In this document: one piece after another, positions 9,147 to 16,432 of the stretch
Layout of the letters: the number at the start of each line of letters is the position of its first letter
Numbering within the stretch: the stretch's first letter is position 1
DNA from: Litorihabitans aurantiacus
GTDB taxonomy: Bacteria > Actinomycetota > Actinomycetes > Actinomycetales > Beutenbergiaceae
Assembly (NCBI RefSeq): GCF_030161595.1
Contig: NZ_BSUM01000001.1
Span: 744,001 to 808,000, forward strand
DNA: 64,000 nucleotides
Direction of reading: 5' to 3'
Translations under genes and position numbers: made by a program
Notes under the pieces: model-generated
Told to the model about the DNA's origin: nothing
Database searches by the model: none
What the model saw: the letters and a program-made list of their open reading frames with translations, nothing else

Positions 9147-9163
9147 ACAAACGGTCGTTATCG
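9147..9163. repeat. AAACGGTCGTT palindrome, copy 1
   Basis: Contains AAACGGTCGTT, an interrupted palindrome just downstream of the 8550-9113 gene. Related copies lie at 9519-9544, 10752-10770 and 12661-12680, all between genes of the accessory block. Confidence 0.5.
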
Positions 9164-9191
9164 AACAGTTCGCCGTGCGGGTGAGGGCAGG

Positions 9192-9455
9192 ATGCGGCAG
9201 GGTGTGTGGGTGAGCGAGCAGCGCGAGTGGCCGTGGAGCGGGCGAGCGACCTTCTTCCTCGTGGTCATGATCGTTTTATCGCTTCTAGGCGCGCTACAGG
9301 TCGTCATACAGGCCGTCGGCGACGGACCGGATGGGACCGACTGGGTTCAGCTCGTCTTCGGCGCAGGTCAAGCTGTTGCAGGAGCGGGCGGGGCAGCAAG
9401 CGTCGTGGTGCAGCGTCGTCGCGAGCGGCGCGGCGCCCCGCCGCGCAGGCCGTAG
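9192..9455 (+). CDS. Small two-segment membrane protein
   Basis: 87 residues from the ATG at 9192 (MRQGVWVSEQREWPWSG). Two hydrophobic segments are seen: ATFFLVVMIVLSLLGALQVV and a glycine/alanine-rich one (VFGAGQAVAGAGGAASVVV), followed by an arginine-rich tail. The frame remains open upstream to 9135, but that part is charged and unlikely to be translated. No family is recognised. The stop is 64 nt before the strongest copy of the AAACGACCGTTT palindrome. Confidence 0.55.
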   Translation: MRQGVWVSEQREWPWSGRATFFLVVMIVLSLLGALQVVIQAVGDGPDGTDWVQLVFGAGQAVAGAGGAASVVVQRRRERRGAPPRRP

Positions 9456-9518
9456 TACATGACCGCCTGGGCTCCGGGCGGCGGGTAAACGCGCGTGGCG
9501 CGTGAGCGCCCGGGACAA

Positions 9519-9544
9519 GTGCCCGCAAACGACCGTTTGCGCAC
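9519..9544. repeat. AAACGACCGTTT palindrome, copy 2 (hairpin)
   Basis: The best copy of the family: GTGC-CCGCAAACGACCGTTTGCG-CAC, a nearly perfect inverted repeat located after the stop at 9455. It has no U-tract but could act as an intrinsic terminator or as a protein-binding site. Confidence 0.65.
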
Positions 9545-9662
9545 GTCCCTCGGCGCCGTGAGACACGCCGGCGGACGTCCGTAACAGATCACCGGTAGTA
9601 GAGGTTGGCGCGCAGCCCGCTTCTAGCGCGCGGTGCCGATGAGTAGATGGCACTATCTGAGA

Positions 9663-9899
9663 ATGCGACGACGCTCTCTAGTGGCCGTAGCCGCCCTAGC
9701 TCTCCCGCTTGTAGCGTGTACCCCTTCCTCCGAACCCGCCGATAGCGAACTGCCGTGGTCACGTCGCACCGACCCGTATGTTCACGGGAGGGTGACGGCA
9801 ACAAATCGACCTACTCGGCCGCGTCAGAAAGGTCGGCGGGAGGAGCACTACCGCACTGGCCGGGCGGGGGTGCAAACCGGCGCCGCCATTCGTCGCTAG
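9663..9899 (+). CDS. Possible lipoprotein, probably truncated
   Basis: 78 residues. The first 24 residues form a convincing lipoprotein signal: MRRRSLVAVAALALPLVACT, with the lipobox LVAC. After about 45 residues the sequence turns into an arginine-rich stretch without pattern (NRPTRPRQKGRREEHYRTGR), so the frame may break near 9790-9800 or the gene may be a remnant. It faces the lipoprotein gene on the opposite strand. Confidence 0.35.
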   Translation: MRRRSLVAVAALALPLVACTPSSEPADSELPWSRRTDPYVHGRVTATNRPTRPRQKGRREEHYRTGRAGVQTGAAIRR

Positions 9900-9918
9900 G
9901 CTCACGCGGGCCGGGCGC

Positions 9919-10464
9919 TTAATCGGCCGCCCGAGTCCTCTCGATCACGTCGATAACCTCCGCGATCGACGGATCGACCCGCGAATCTGGGAATCCATCG
10001 ACAATATCGGCTAGCGGTCCGCACTCTTCGTCTCGGAATGCAGGAGGTTCGCTGTCGGTGATAGTAATGGAGAAACAGGAGGCAGCGACAACCTTTAAGT
10101 TTGTTATATCTGGCGCATGACCAACCCCCGTGGTAGTCACTGACGCCTTGTAGGACGCGCTAAAACTTGTTATCGACGTCACCCATCCCCACCCGTCTGG
10201 ATAAGAAACGTCCGACACCTTAGTCCCCTCGGGGACGCCCGACGCGAAACTTAGATCGAAACACTGATCGAAGAGACTGCTAGCATTTCCGCCTCTTGTT
10301 GCTTCGAAATCGAGCGCGTCGACACACTCAACCGCACCTTCGTGCTTGAATGCAACCTCGACCAGAGCGCTTTCCCTTGCCAAAGATTCGCCCCTCAGGC
10401 TCCCGCATCCCGCAACCGCCGCAAGCGTCGCGACAACGATCAGGCAGTGTTTTAGGCGTCGCAT
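9919..10464 (-). CDS. Putative lipoprotein of unknown function
   Basis: 181 residues from the ATG at 10464. Signal peptide MRRLKHCLIVVATLAAVAGC with a lipobox (AVAGC), so it is predicted to be anchored on the outer face of the membrane. The mature part has several cysteines (AVECVDALDF, FDQCFDLSFASG, DEECGPLADI) that could form disulfides. A TATAGT box ends 6 nt before the ATG, a very clear leaderless promoter. Codon use is markedly AT-richer than in neighbouring core genes, suggesting horizontal acquisition. No family recognised. Confidence 0.7.
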   Translation of the reverse strand: MRRLKHCLIVVATLAAVAGCGSLRGESLARESALVEVAFKHEGAVECVDALDFEATRGGNASSLFDQCFDLSFASGVPEGTKVSDVSYPDGWGWVTSITSFSASYKASVTTTGVGHAPDITNLKVVAASCFSITITDSEPPAFRDEECGPLADIVDGFPDSRVDPSIAEVIDVIERTRAAD

Positions 10465-10515
10465 GGCCAAACTATAGCCCTTCTTTGGCGGTGCGTGACC
10501 GGGGGCGAGCCACGC

Positions 10516-10629
10516 TCACGCCCTGCCGGTGCGGTAGTGCTCATACCGGTAGATCACGTGCACGGCGACTTTGGTCCAGTCGTCGGCCTCACCGTCGAAC
10601 TGGGTTGAGCCGAACCGAGCTCGGGGCAT
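10516..10629 (-). CDS. Possible small protein or gene remnant
   Basis: A 37-codon frame, starting MPRARFGSTQFDGEADDWTK and ending YRYEHYRTGRA, with a natural residue composition. It lies immediately downstream (in its own direction) of the 8-nt tandem repeat at 10653-10724, so it may be the 3' end of a gene broken by the repeat. The 513-nt stretch 10471-10983 otherwise holds only the repeat, a palindrome and one more doubtful short frame. Confidence 0.25.
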   Translation of the reverse strand: MPRARFGSTQFDGEADDWTKVAVHVIYRYEHYRTGRA

Positions 10630-10652
10630 CCGCACCCGCACCGGGAGCATCT

Positions 10653-10724
10653 CATCGCCTCATCGCCTCATCGCCTCATCGCCTCATCGCCTCATCGCCC
10701 CATCGCCCCATCGCCCCATCGCAC
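10653..10724. repeat. 8-nt tandem repeat (CATCGCCT), about nine units
   Basis: Units start at 10653, 10661, 10669, 10677 and 10685 as CATCGCCT; the next three read CATCGCCC and the last CATCGCAC. The period of 8 is not a multiple of 3, so a copy-number change would shift any frame across it. It lies between genes of the accessory block. Confidence 0.9.
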
Positions 10725-10751
10725 CGGCTGACCGCAGCACCTGGAGGCGTT

Positions 10752-10770
10752 CGGAAACGACCGTTTTCGG
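10752..10770. repeat. AAACGACCGTTTT palindrome, copy 3
   Basis: CGGAAACGACCGTTTTCGG, an imperfect inverted repeat of the family described at 9519-9544. It follows the 8-nt tandem repeat. Confidence 0.55.
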
Positions 10771-10842
10771 CCGCCATGGTGGTGAGGCTCTACCGTTCCG
10801 TGGGTAGATGCTTGCGGTTCAGCGACCCCGCAGGCTTGACCG

Positions 10843-10944
10843 GTGGACCACGAACCGTTCGTCGGCGATTCCATGGAGGAGTTCAACGGTGACGAGACCG
10901 TGGAGGTCGGTGGCGCTCGACGGGTCGACGGGTCGATCGGCTAG
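10843..10944 (+). CDS. Doubtful 33-residue frame
   Basis: GTG start, acidic peptide beginning VDHEPFVGDSMEEFNGDETV. The composition is natural but there is no ribosome binding site or family evidence. It is listed only because the stretch is otherwise empty. Confidence 0.15.
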   Translation: MDHEPFVGDSMEEFNGDETVEVGGARRVDGSIG

Positions 10945-10983
10945 CGCGCAGGTGCGTCTAACTCGTGAGAGCGCATCTTTCGG

Positions 10984-11745
10984 CTACCAATGAGCCAGGA
11001 GTAGCTCGTCGGCTCCGGGTGGAACGATTTCGAAGGCTGCACCCCAAGAGTGCAGTGTCGTCACCTCGAGGTCGCCCCAGAGGTCCCGTTCAACGATACG
11101 TAGATGGTTGTCCTCGTCGAACCAGAAGTCGGCGTTGATCTCGTAGAAGGCGGGCAGGGTGCCCAGATCTTCGTCCGGGAGTATCTGTCTCAGGTCGAAG
11201 GTTGCGGAGTACCGGCCAAGGTCCATGCCGTCGACGTTCTCGATACCGAGGTAGCGAGCCCTGGTGATCGCGGTCAGGGCGTCGGACCAGAGGTTTAAGG
11301 GGTCGGCCGCGGCGAGGAGTTCGTCGGCGCTACCCCACGGGGAGCCCTCCGCGGGGTCGATGATGTAATACTTGCCGCGGCTGTCGCCGACGCCGAAGTA
11401 CACGACACCATCGACAGACCGGGTCACCGTCGGTTTGGTGGGGTCGCCCGAGTCATCGAGCGAGACGTCGAGCTCTACCGGCTCGGTGGAGGAGTCGACA
11501 CGGCCGTTCATCAGCTGCACAGGGTTCGTGCCTGGCGAGGTCATCTCGACCTCGAACTCGAAGGTCCGCTCTGCGTTGAGTGACCGTCCGAGTCGATCGG
11601 CAAACGTGTCTTCGTCTCCGCCTTCGGCGGTTGCTGCGGGATCCACGGGGTCAATCGAAGGTTCAGCCGTATCAGCATCGACGCCGCACGCCATGAGCGG
11701 AAGTGGGAGGACGCTGAGGGCCAGGAGCCTGGGGAAAAACTTCAC
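10984..11745 (-). CDS. Putative lipoprotein (LppX/LprG-like appearance)
   Basis: 253 residues from the GTG at 11745, which gives the signal peptide VKFFPRLLALSVLPLPLMAC with a lipobox; the longer frame adds 24 residues without signal character. The mature protein begins with a linker (TAEPSIDPVDPAATAEGGDE), then a region with alternating strands (RTFEFEVEMTSPGTNPVQLM, VDGVVYFGVGDSRGKYYIID) and ends with EDNHLRIVERDLWGDLEVTT. This pattern resembles the LppX/LprAFG fold of actinobacterial lipoproteins, but I cannot verify it. It lies in the accessory block, downstream of the AbiV gene on the same strand. Confidence 0.7.
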   Translation of the reverse strand: MKFFPRLLALSVLPLPLMACGVDADTAEPSIDPVDPAATAEGGDEDTFADRLGRSLNAERTFEFEVEMTSPGTNPVQLMNGRVDSSTEPVELDVSLDDSGDPTKPTVTRSVDGVVYFGVGDSRGKYYIIDPAEGSPWGSADELLAAADPLNLWSDALTAITRARYLGIENVDGMDLGRYSATFDLRQILPDEDLGTLPAFYEINADFWFDEDNHLRIVERDLWGDLEVTTLHSWGAAFEIVPPGADELLLAHW

Positions 11746-11863
11746 GTTCGCGATCCTCGCACGTGTGACGAGCCCGTCTGCCCCGTGCCCGATGACTGCC
11801 GGGTCCGGTTGGGTCACCGGGGGCGGGCCGGGTGCGGAGGTGCGGCCTGCAGGAGTGCGCAGT

Positions 11864-12600
11864 TCACGTTGTCGGGGACGTTGGCTCCCCGTTTCCGTCC
11901 CTGTCCGCGTTGGGGTCTTCAGTCAGTTGGTCCATGAACCCGGCGAACTCCGCAGGGTGGGCGTACTGAAGCATCACCCAGTGGAGGTCTTGGACTGAGT
12001 CGATCAGCGAGGCGTCGGGAGTGTCCTGCTGCCGGGTGTGGTCCTCGATCAGGTGCATCTCGACAACCTGGGCGATCCACCCGAGGCTCTCCGGGACGCC
12101 GTCAGCGGTGATCTCGAGCGGAGTAGTGATAGATGAACCTGCCCGGTCGACGTAGAAGCCGGCTTGCTTGTCGCGGTTGCGTTGGCTGGCGGTTGCTTCG
12201 AACGAGGCGGCGTCGGGCGGTTCGTAGTACTCGGCGCGCCGGCTCATGTCCCAGAAGCCCCCAGCCCTGAGGCGAACTGCTCGGCGACCCTCAACTTCTC
12301 GGCGTGAGGTCGGCGAGCGCTGCGCAGCCCCTCGGGCACCATGACGTCGCCGGCCGGGCTAGGGGGAATAGCGTATAGGCCCAGGGGTTTGCACCACTCC
12401 CACTCGCTGGCCTCGTACAGCCATCGCGCCTTCGCGAGCTCCTCCATCGCGAGAACAAGCAGCGAGTGCGCGCGGCCGTTGCTGCCCTGTGCCGCGAGCG
12501 TTGCAGCGTCCTCAATCAGCGCTACGGTGTTGCCCATAAGCGCCTTCCACCACGTGCGCGCAAAGGTCGCTGTGACGTACTCCGGTTCTGAGGCTGCCAT
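11864..12600 (-). CDS. AbiV family abortive infection protein, with an apparent frameshift
   Basis: About 245 residues when the two frames are joined. The first part (12600 to about 12260) has the family signature AHSLLVLAMEELAKARWLYE, preceded by a helix with ATLAAQGSNGR. The second part contains NRDKQAGFYVDRAGSSITTP, the conserved K..G.YVD element of AbiV. As written the first frame stops (GLGASGT) exactly where the second could begin (ATGA overlap), but adding one C to the CCCCC run at 12258-12262 gives a continuous GGFWDMSRRAEYY. AbiV proteins are linked to phage abortive infection; the lactococcal one blocks phage translation. In this setting defence is plausible but not proven. Confidence 0.75.
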
Positions 12601-12660
12601 GGAGCCATTCTCGATCCACTAGCCGACCGAACAGTACTTCGAGCTGTTTACCTTTGGTTG

Positions 12661-12680
12661 CCGGAAACGATCGTGTGCGG
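12661..12680. repeat. GGAAACGATCGTGTGCGG palindrome, copy 4
   Basis: A diverged copy of the accessory-block palindrome, between the stop of the AMIN-like lipoprotein gene (12688) and the start of abiV (12600), a terminator-like position. Confidence 0.4.
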
Positions 12681-12687
12681 TCAGAGG

Positions 12688-13389
12688 TCAGGGTCGGACG
12701 TCGATGACGACGCGGTAGGGGTCGGTGAGGGTGAAGGCGCGGAACTGGCTGGCCTCGCCCAAGCCGAGTAGGAGGGCGGCTGAGCCGCCGGTGGGGCCGG
12801 ACCATAGAGCACCCGTGAAGGCGCCTCCTTCGTCGATGGGTGTTTCGGGCGTCTCGGGGGTCACATCATCATCGGGAATCCAGGCCACCCCGTTCAGCGA
12901 GATGGTCAGGATCGAGTCGCCGGCAAGATCGACCGTCTCGCCTGTTTCCAGCGCTGCGGAGTCGGTTCGTTCGGCCCACAGGCCCAGCTCACCGGGAGCA
13001 TCATCGGCCTGGGGGGCGAGGGTGACGACGACTCGATGTGACCCGTCCGGACAGACGGAGGAGTCGAAGGCTTCGAACAGCATGGAGGGCGACTCTGCGG
13101 GGCGCTGCTGTAGCTCTGGGGCGTCGGGGAAGTTGAGGTCGATGAAGTCGACGTCCACGCTGTCATCCAACGCCGGGCACGCATCCCTCCGTAGTCACGG
13201 AGGAGGACTCAGCGGGCGTGGTGGTTGGCTCCGCAGGTGTGGACTCTTCGGCGGTGGGGCCGGTGTTTTCGTACCGGTGCTCGAGGTGGGGCTGGTGGGA
13301 TCGGGGGCAGGGGTGGGTGTGCATGCAGCCAACGCCAGCATCAGCGTCCCGACCAGGACAGGGCCTCTCGCGCGGGTTCGGTTCGTCAT
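12688..13389 (-). CDS. AMIN-like-domain lipoprotein, with two apparent frameshifts
   Basis: About 233 residues if three frames are joined. Frame one begins MTNRTRARGPVLVGTLMLAL and has a lipobox (LALAAC) followed by a Pro/Thr linker. Frame two continues the linker (ENTGPTAEESTPAEP). Frame three carries the folded domain from LDDSVDVDFIDLNFPDAPEL and ends FRAFTLTDPYRVVIDVRP, the ending I associate with actinobacterial AMIN-like domains. The breaks lie at about 13265-13280 and at the CCC run 13185-13187; adding one base at the latter gives EGDACPALDDSVDVDF. The start ATG follows the stop of the small frame upstream by 5 nt. Confidence 0.6.
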
Positions 13390-13394
13390 CAGTC

Positions 13395-13548
13395 TTACTG
13401 CGCGCGCGTGGGAGTGAGCTCGTCCGCCGACAGGCCCGGTGCCGGCGGCTCGATCGACTCCGGTGTGAGCGGGGGAGGGGGTGCCGGTCGCGGGCCCGGT
13501 GGTGAAGCGCCGGCCGAACAGCCGGCGGCGGGTACGTGCGTCCTTCAT
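13395..13548 (-). CDS. Small protein, apparent frameshift
   Basis: About 51 residues after adding one base in the C-rich run near 13471-13480: a basic start MKDARTRRRLFGRRFTTGPA and an acidic end PESIEPPAPGLSADELTPTR followed by AQ and TAA. Its ATG overlaps the upstream TGA (ATGA), and the lipoprotein ATG follows closely, so the three look like one operon. As written the frame runs through into the lipoprotein frame. No family recognised. Confidence 0.35.
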
Positions 13549-13959
13549 GTGGTTCCCCCCTGGGGTGTTGTCCTCCTCGGCCGTGTACCAGAGGGGTCTT
13601 GGAGCTGATCGATCGGGCGTAGGCCGGCTCTGATGGTGGCGGCGAGGTCGCCGCCGGTTCGTGCGGTTTCGCGTAGTGCGAGTGCGCGTCCGCGTGCTCC
13701 GCGTTGGTCGCGGATGGGGCTGCCGAGGGTGTGCCGGCGTTGACCACGGTTCGCGGGGGAATCCGCTCGGTCATCACTTCGATCAGCGCGCTCCCGCGCT
13801 GGACCGGCGGACCCACGTACAGGTCGGGGCGACCCGCACCACCGACCCCGGGGGTCGTCGAACTCCGGCACGTAGAGGCAGGTGATCCACCATCGCGTGC
13901 ACCACGTCCTCGCGGGTAGTTCCGTGCCGCGCAGCGCTATCCGCCCCGACGACCGCCAT
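13545..13959 (-). pseudogene. Degraded or frame-damaged toxin-like gene
   Basis: The first 27 codons from the ATG at 13959 read MAVVGADSAARHGTTREDVV and HAMVDHL, like the N-terminus of a small toxin family. The other frames then supply VPEFDDPRG and RPDLYVGPPVQRGSALIEVM followed by TERIPPR, which fit as the continuation of the same small protein. At least two frame changes would be needed, and the C-terminal third has no clear frame, so this may be true decay rather than a single assembly error. The preceding palindrome (13966-13986) would suit an autoregulated toxin-antitoxin promoter. Family assignment is tentative. Confidence 0.35.
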
Positions 13960-13965
13960 CGAGAT

Positions 13966-13986
13966 ACCGCACTATTAATTAGCGGT
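13966..13986. promoter_or_regulatory. AT-rich palindrome, candidate operator/promoter
   Basis: ACCGC, an 11-nt AT-rich centre containing TATTAATTA, then GCGGT. It lies directly before the toxin-like frame (start 13959) and overlaps a TAATTAATAG-like -10 sequence on the reverse strand. Confidence 0.45.
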
Positions 13987-14148
13987 TTCTGGGGTGGCGG
14001 TCTGATATGTCAGCGGACCGCTTGTCCGCGAACCGGACGCGGGGATGGGGTTGAGTGAGGTGGCTGGCCTAGTCGATGCATCCGCCTGAGCCGGGTGGCG
14101 GGGCTCGTAGCCTCGGTGTGTCGGGTGCCCCCTTCCTAGACTGGGCCG

Positions 14149-15330
14149 GTGACCTACCTCGACCACGCGGCGACCACCCCGGTGCTGCCCGAGGCGCTCG
14201 AGGCGTTCGCCCGCGAGGCGCAGGTCCTCGGCAACCCGTCCTCGCTGCACGCCGACGGCCGCCGCGCCCGCGCCAGTCTCGAGACCTCGCGCGAGCGGAT
14301 CGCCGCCGCGCTCGGCGCCGAGAGCGCCGAGGTGATCCTGACCGGTAACGGCTGTGAGGCGGACACGCTCGGCGTCGTCGGTGCCCACCGGGCCGCGCGC
14401 GCCGCGAACTGGGGCCGGACGCGCGTGGTGACCTCCGCCGTCGAGCACCACGCCGTGCTTGAGGCGGCGCACACGCTCGTGGGGGAGGGCGCGGAGCACG
14501 CAGCGATCGGCGTCGAGCGCGACGGCGTGCTCGACCTCGGCGCGCTCGAGGCCGACCTCGCGGCGCACGCCGCGCGCACGAGCCTGGTCAGCGTGATGTG
14601 GGCGAACAACGAGACGGGTGCGATCCAGCCGGTCGAGGACGTGGTGGCGCTCGTGCGCCGGTACGGCGGGAACGCCGTCGCGGTCCACTCCGACGCGGTG
14701 CAGGCCGTGGGGCACGTACCGCTCGACTTCGGCGCCAGCGGGCTCGACGCGCTCAGCCTCTCCGGGCACAAGCTCGGGGCGCCCGCCGGGATCGGGGCGC
14801 TGATCGCGCAGCGCACCCTGCCGCTGGCGCCGATCGTGCTGGGCAGTGGCCAGGAACGGGGCGTGCGCTCGGGAACGGTGCCGGTGGCGCTCGCGGCCGC
14901 GCTCGCCGTCGCGGTCGAGCACTCGGTCGCGGGTCTGGCCGCCGAGCGCGAGCGGCTGACCGGGTTGCGGGACGCTCTCGCGGAAGGCGCGCTCGCGCGA
15001 CTCGACGGCGCCCGGCTTAACGGTCCGGCGGGGGACGGGCGGCTGCCCGGGCACGTGCACCTGTCGATCGCTGGGGTCGACGTCGACGCGCTGCTGTTCG
15101 CGCTCGACAGCGCCGGGGTCGCCGCCTCGGCCGGGGCGGCGTGCGTCGCCGGGGTGACCCAGCCCTCGCACGTGCTGCTCGCGGCGGGCGACGACGAGGT
15201 GGCTGCCCGCGGGGTGCTGCGGCTGACGCTGGGTCGGACCAGCACCGCGGCCGACGTCGAGCGCGTGCTGGTGGTGCTGCCCGAGGCGGTGGCGCGGGCG
15301 CGTGCGGTGGCGGGGCTGGCCCGTCGCTGA
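14149..15330 (+). CDS. Cysteine desulfurase (NifS/IscS family)
   Basis: 393 residues, the normal size of class V aminotransferase-fold desulfurases. The protein starts TYLDHAATTPVLPEALEAF, a family hallmark. The PLP-binding region has ALSLSGHKLGAPAG (Lys of SGHK) and SVMWANNETGAIQPVED; the catalytic cysteine is in SAGAACVAG near residue 330. The enzyme removes sulfur from cysteine for tRNA thiolation or Fe-S clusters. mnmA, a thiolase that takes such sulfur, is 2.5 kb downstream. The GTG start lies 6 nt after TAGACT (leaderless type). Confidence 0.92.
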   Translation: MTYLDHAATTPVLPEALEAFAREAQVLGNPSSLHADGRRARASLETSRERIAAALGAESAEVILTGNGCEADTLGVVGAHRAARAANWGRTRVVTSAVEHHAVLEAAHTLVGEGAEHAAIGVERDGVLDLGALEADLAAHAARTSLVSVMWANNETGAIQPVEDVVALVRRYGGNAVAVHSDAVQAVGHVPLDFGASGLDALSLSGHKLGAPAGIGALIAQRTLPLAPIVLGSGQERGVRSGTVPVALAAALAVAVEHSVAGLAAERERLTGLRDALAEGALARLDGARLNGPAGDGRLPGHVHLSIAGVDVDALLFALDSAGVAASAGAACVAGVTQPSHVLLAAGDDEVAARGVLRLTLGRTSTAADVERVLVVLPEAVARARAVAGLARR

Positions 15331-15347
15331 CGGGACGCCGCTCGGCC

Positions 15348-16382
15348 TCAGAGGTGCGTCGGACCCGGCTCGCGCCGGCGCGACAGCGCGGGCGTCCAGC
15401 CCTCGCGGCGGTCGGCGATACCGCGCGCGGCCGCCCGCAGCACGTCCGAGCCGTCCCACCGGGGCCTGACCCCGAGTAGATCGTGCGCGCGACTCGAGTC
15501 CAGGACCGGCACGGCGCGCAGCACGTCGAGCCAGTCCGGACGCGCGCGCACCGTGCGGGTCCACCACGCGACGTCGTGCCCGGTCTGCGCGAGCGCCGGC
15601 GAGATCGTCACGGTCCGGTGCGCACCGATCGCCTGGGCGACGTCGCCCGCGTGCAGCACCTGCGGCGAGGCGATGTTGTAGGCACCCGGGGCGCGGCGCT
15701 CGATCGCGGCGAGGAAGGTAGCGGCGACGTCGTCGGCGTGAGCGACCTGCAGCCGCAGCCCCTCGGGCCACAGCAGCGTGGGCACGGCGCGGCCGAGACC
15801 GAGCGCGAGCGGCCCGAGGTGGCGTCGCGCCAGCTCGGCCCCCGCGGACTCCTGCAGCACGAGCGCCGGTCGCACCCGCGTCACCACGACGCCGGGGTGG
15901 CGCCGCTCGAACTCGTCGGCCAGGTGCTCGTGGCCCACCTTGTCCTGCGACAGCGCGACGCCGGTGAGGCCGTCGGTGGCCCAGTCCTCGTCGCGCGCGT
16001 CCTGCGTGTAGGAGGCCGAGTACACGCTCGCGCACGACCCCACGACGAGCTGGCGGGCGCCGCGGGCCGCGCGCAGCACGCCGCGGCTGAGGGCGACGTT
16101 CGCCGCCGTCGCGCGTGAGGCGGAACGGGCGCTCGACCACGCGAGGTGCACGACGGCATCGGCACCGCTCGCGAGCTCGGCCAGCCGCTCGGCGTCCTCC
16201 GTGCCGGCCGGGGCGGCCGCGTCCAGGGCGTGGTGGGCGACGGCGACCGGGCCCGGCGTGGTCAGGCGGCCGGCACCGCGGCGCGAGACGGCGTCGACGT
16301 GGGTGACGCTGCTGCGGTCGGCGGCCGCGCGCAGGAGGGCGGTGCCGATGTTGCCGGTGGCTCCGACGAGGACGATGCGCAT
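15348..16382 (-). CDS. NAD-dependent epimerase/dehydratase family protein
   Basis: 344 residues. The start MRIVLVGATGNIGTALLRAA has the Rossmann glycine motif of extended short-chain dehydrogenases. Further family features are ADAVVHLAWSS, VVGSCASVYSASYTQ (catalytic Ser/Tyr area) and SQDKVGHEHLADEFERRHPG (Lys). VTRVRPALVLQ is the usual RPxxVxG-like strand. Substrate unknown. It is transcribed convergently with the desulfurase and lies downstream of the DUF4921 gene on the same strand. Confidence 0.85.
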   Translation of the reverse strand: MRIVLVGATGNIGTALLRAAADRSSVTHVDAVSRRGAGRLTTPGPVAVAHHALDAAAPAGTEDAERLAELASGADAVVHLAWSSARSASRATAANVALSRGVLRAARGARQLVVGSCASVYSASYTQDARDEDWATDGLTGVALSQDKVGHEHLADEFERRHPGVVVTRVRPALVLQESAGAELARRHLGPLALGLGRAVPTLLWPEGLRLQVAHADDVAATFLAAIERRAPGAYNIASPQVLHAGDVAQAIGAHRTVTISPALAQTGHDVAWWTRTVRARPDWLDVLRAVPVLDSSRAHDLLGVRPRWDGSDVLRAAARGIADRREGWTPALSRRREPGPTHL

Positions 16383-16432
16383 GGCCTCAGTTTTTCACGG
16401 GTCGGGGACGGGTTGGGCTGCGGCGTCGCCGC

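Noticed and set aside
11864-12600. Two separate genes joined by an ATGA overlap
   Set aside because: Each half carries part of the AbiV signature, and one added base in a CCCCC run makes a continuous protein; the overlap is a coincidence of the break.
8025-14100. Prophage or integrative element
   Set aside because: No integrase, terminase, capsid, portal or attachment-site duplication is visible.
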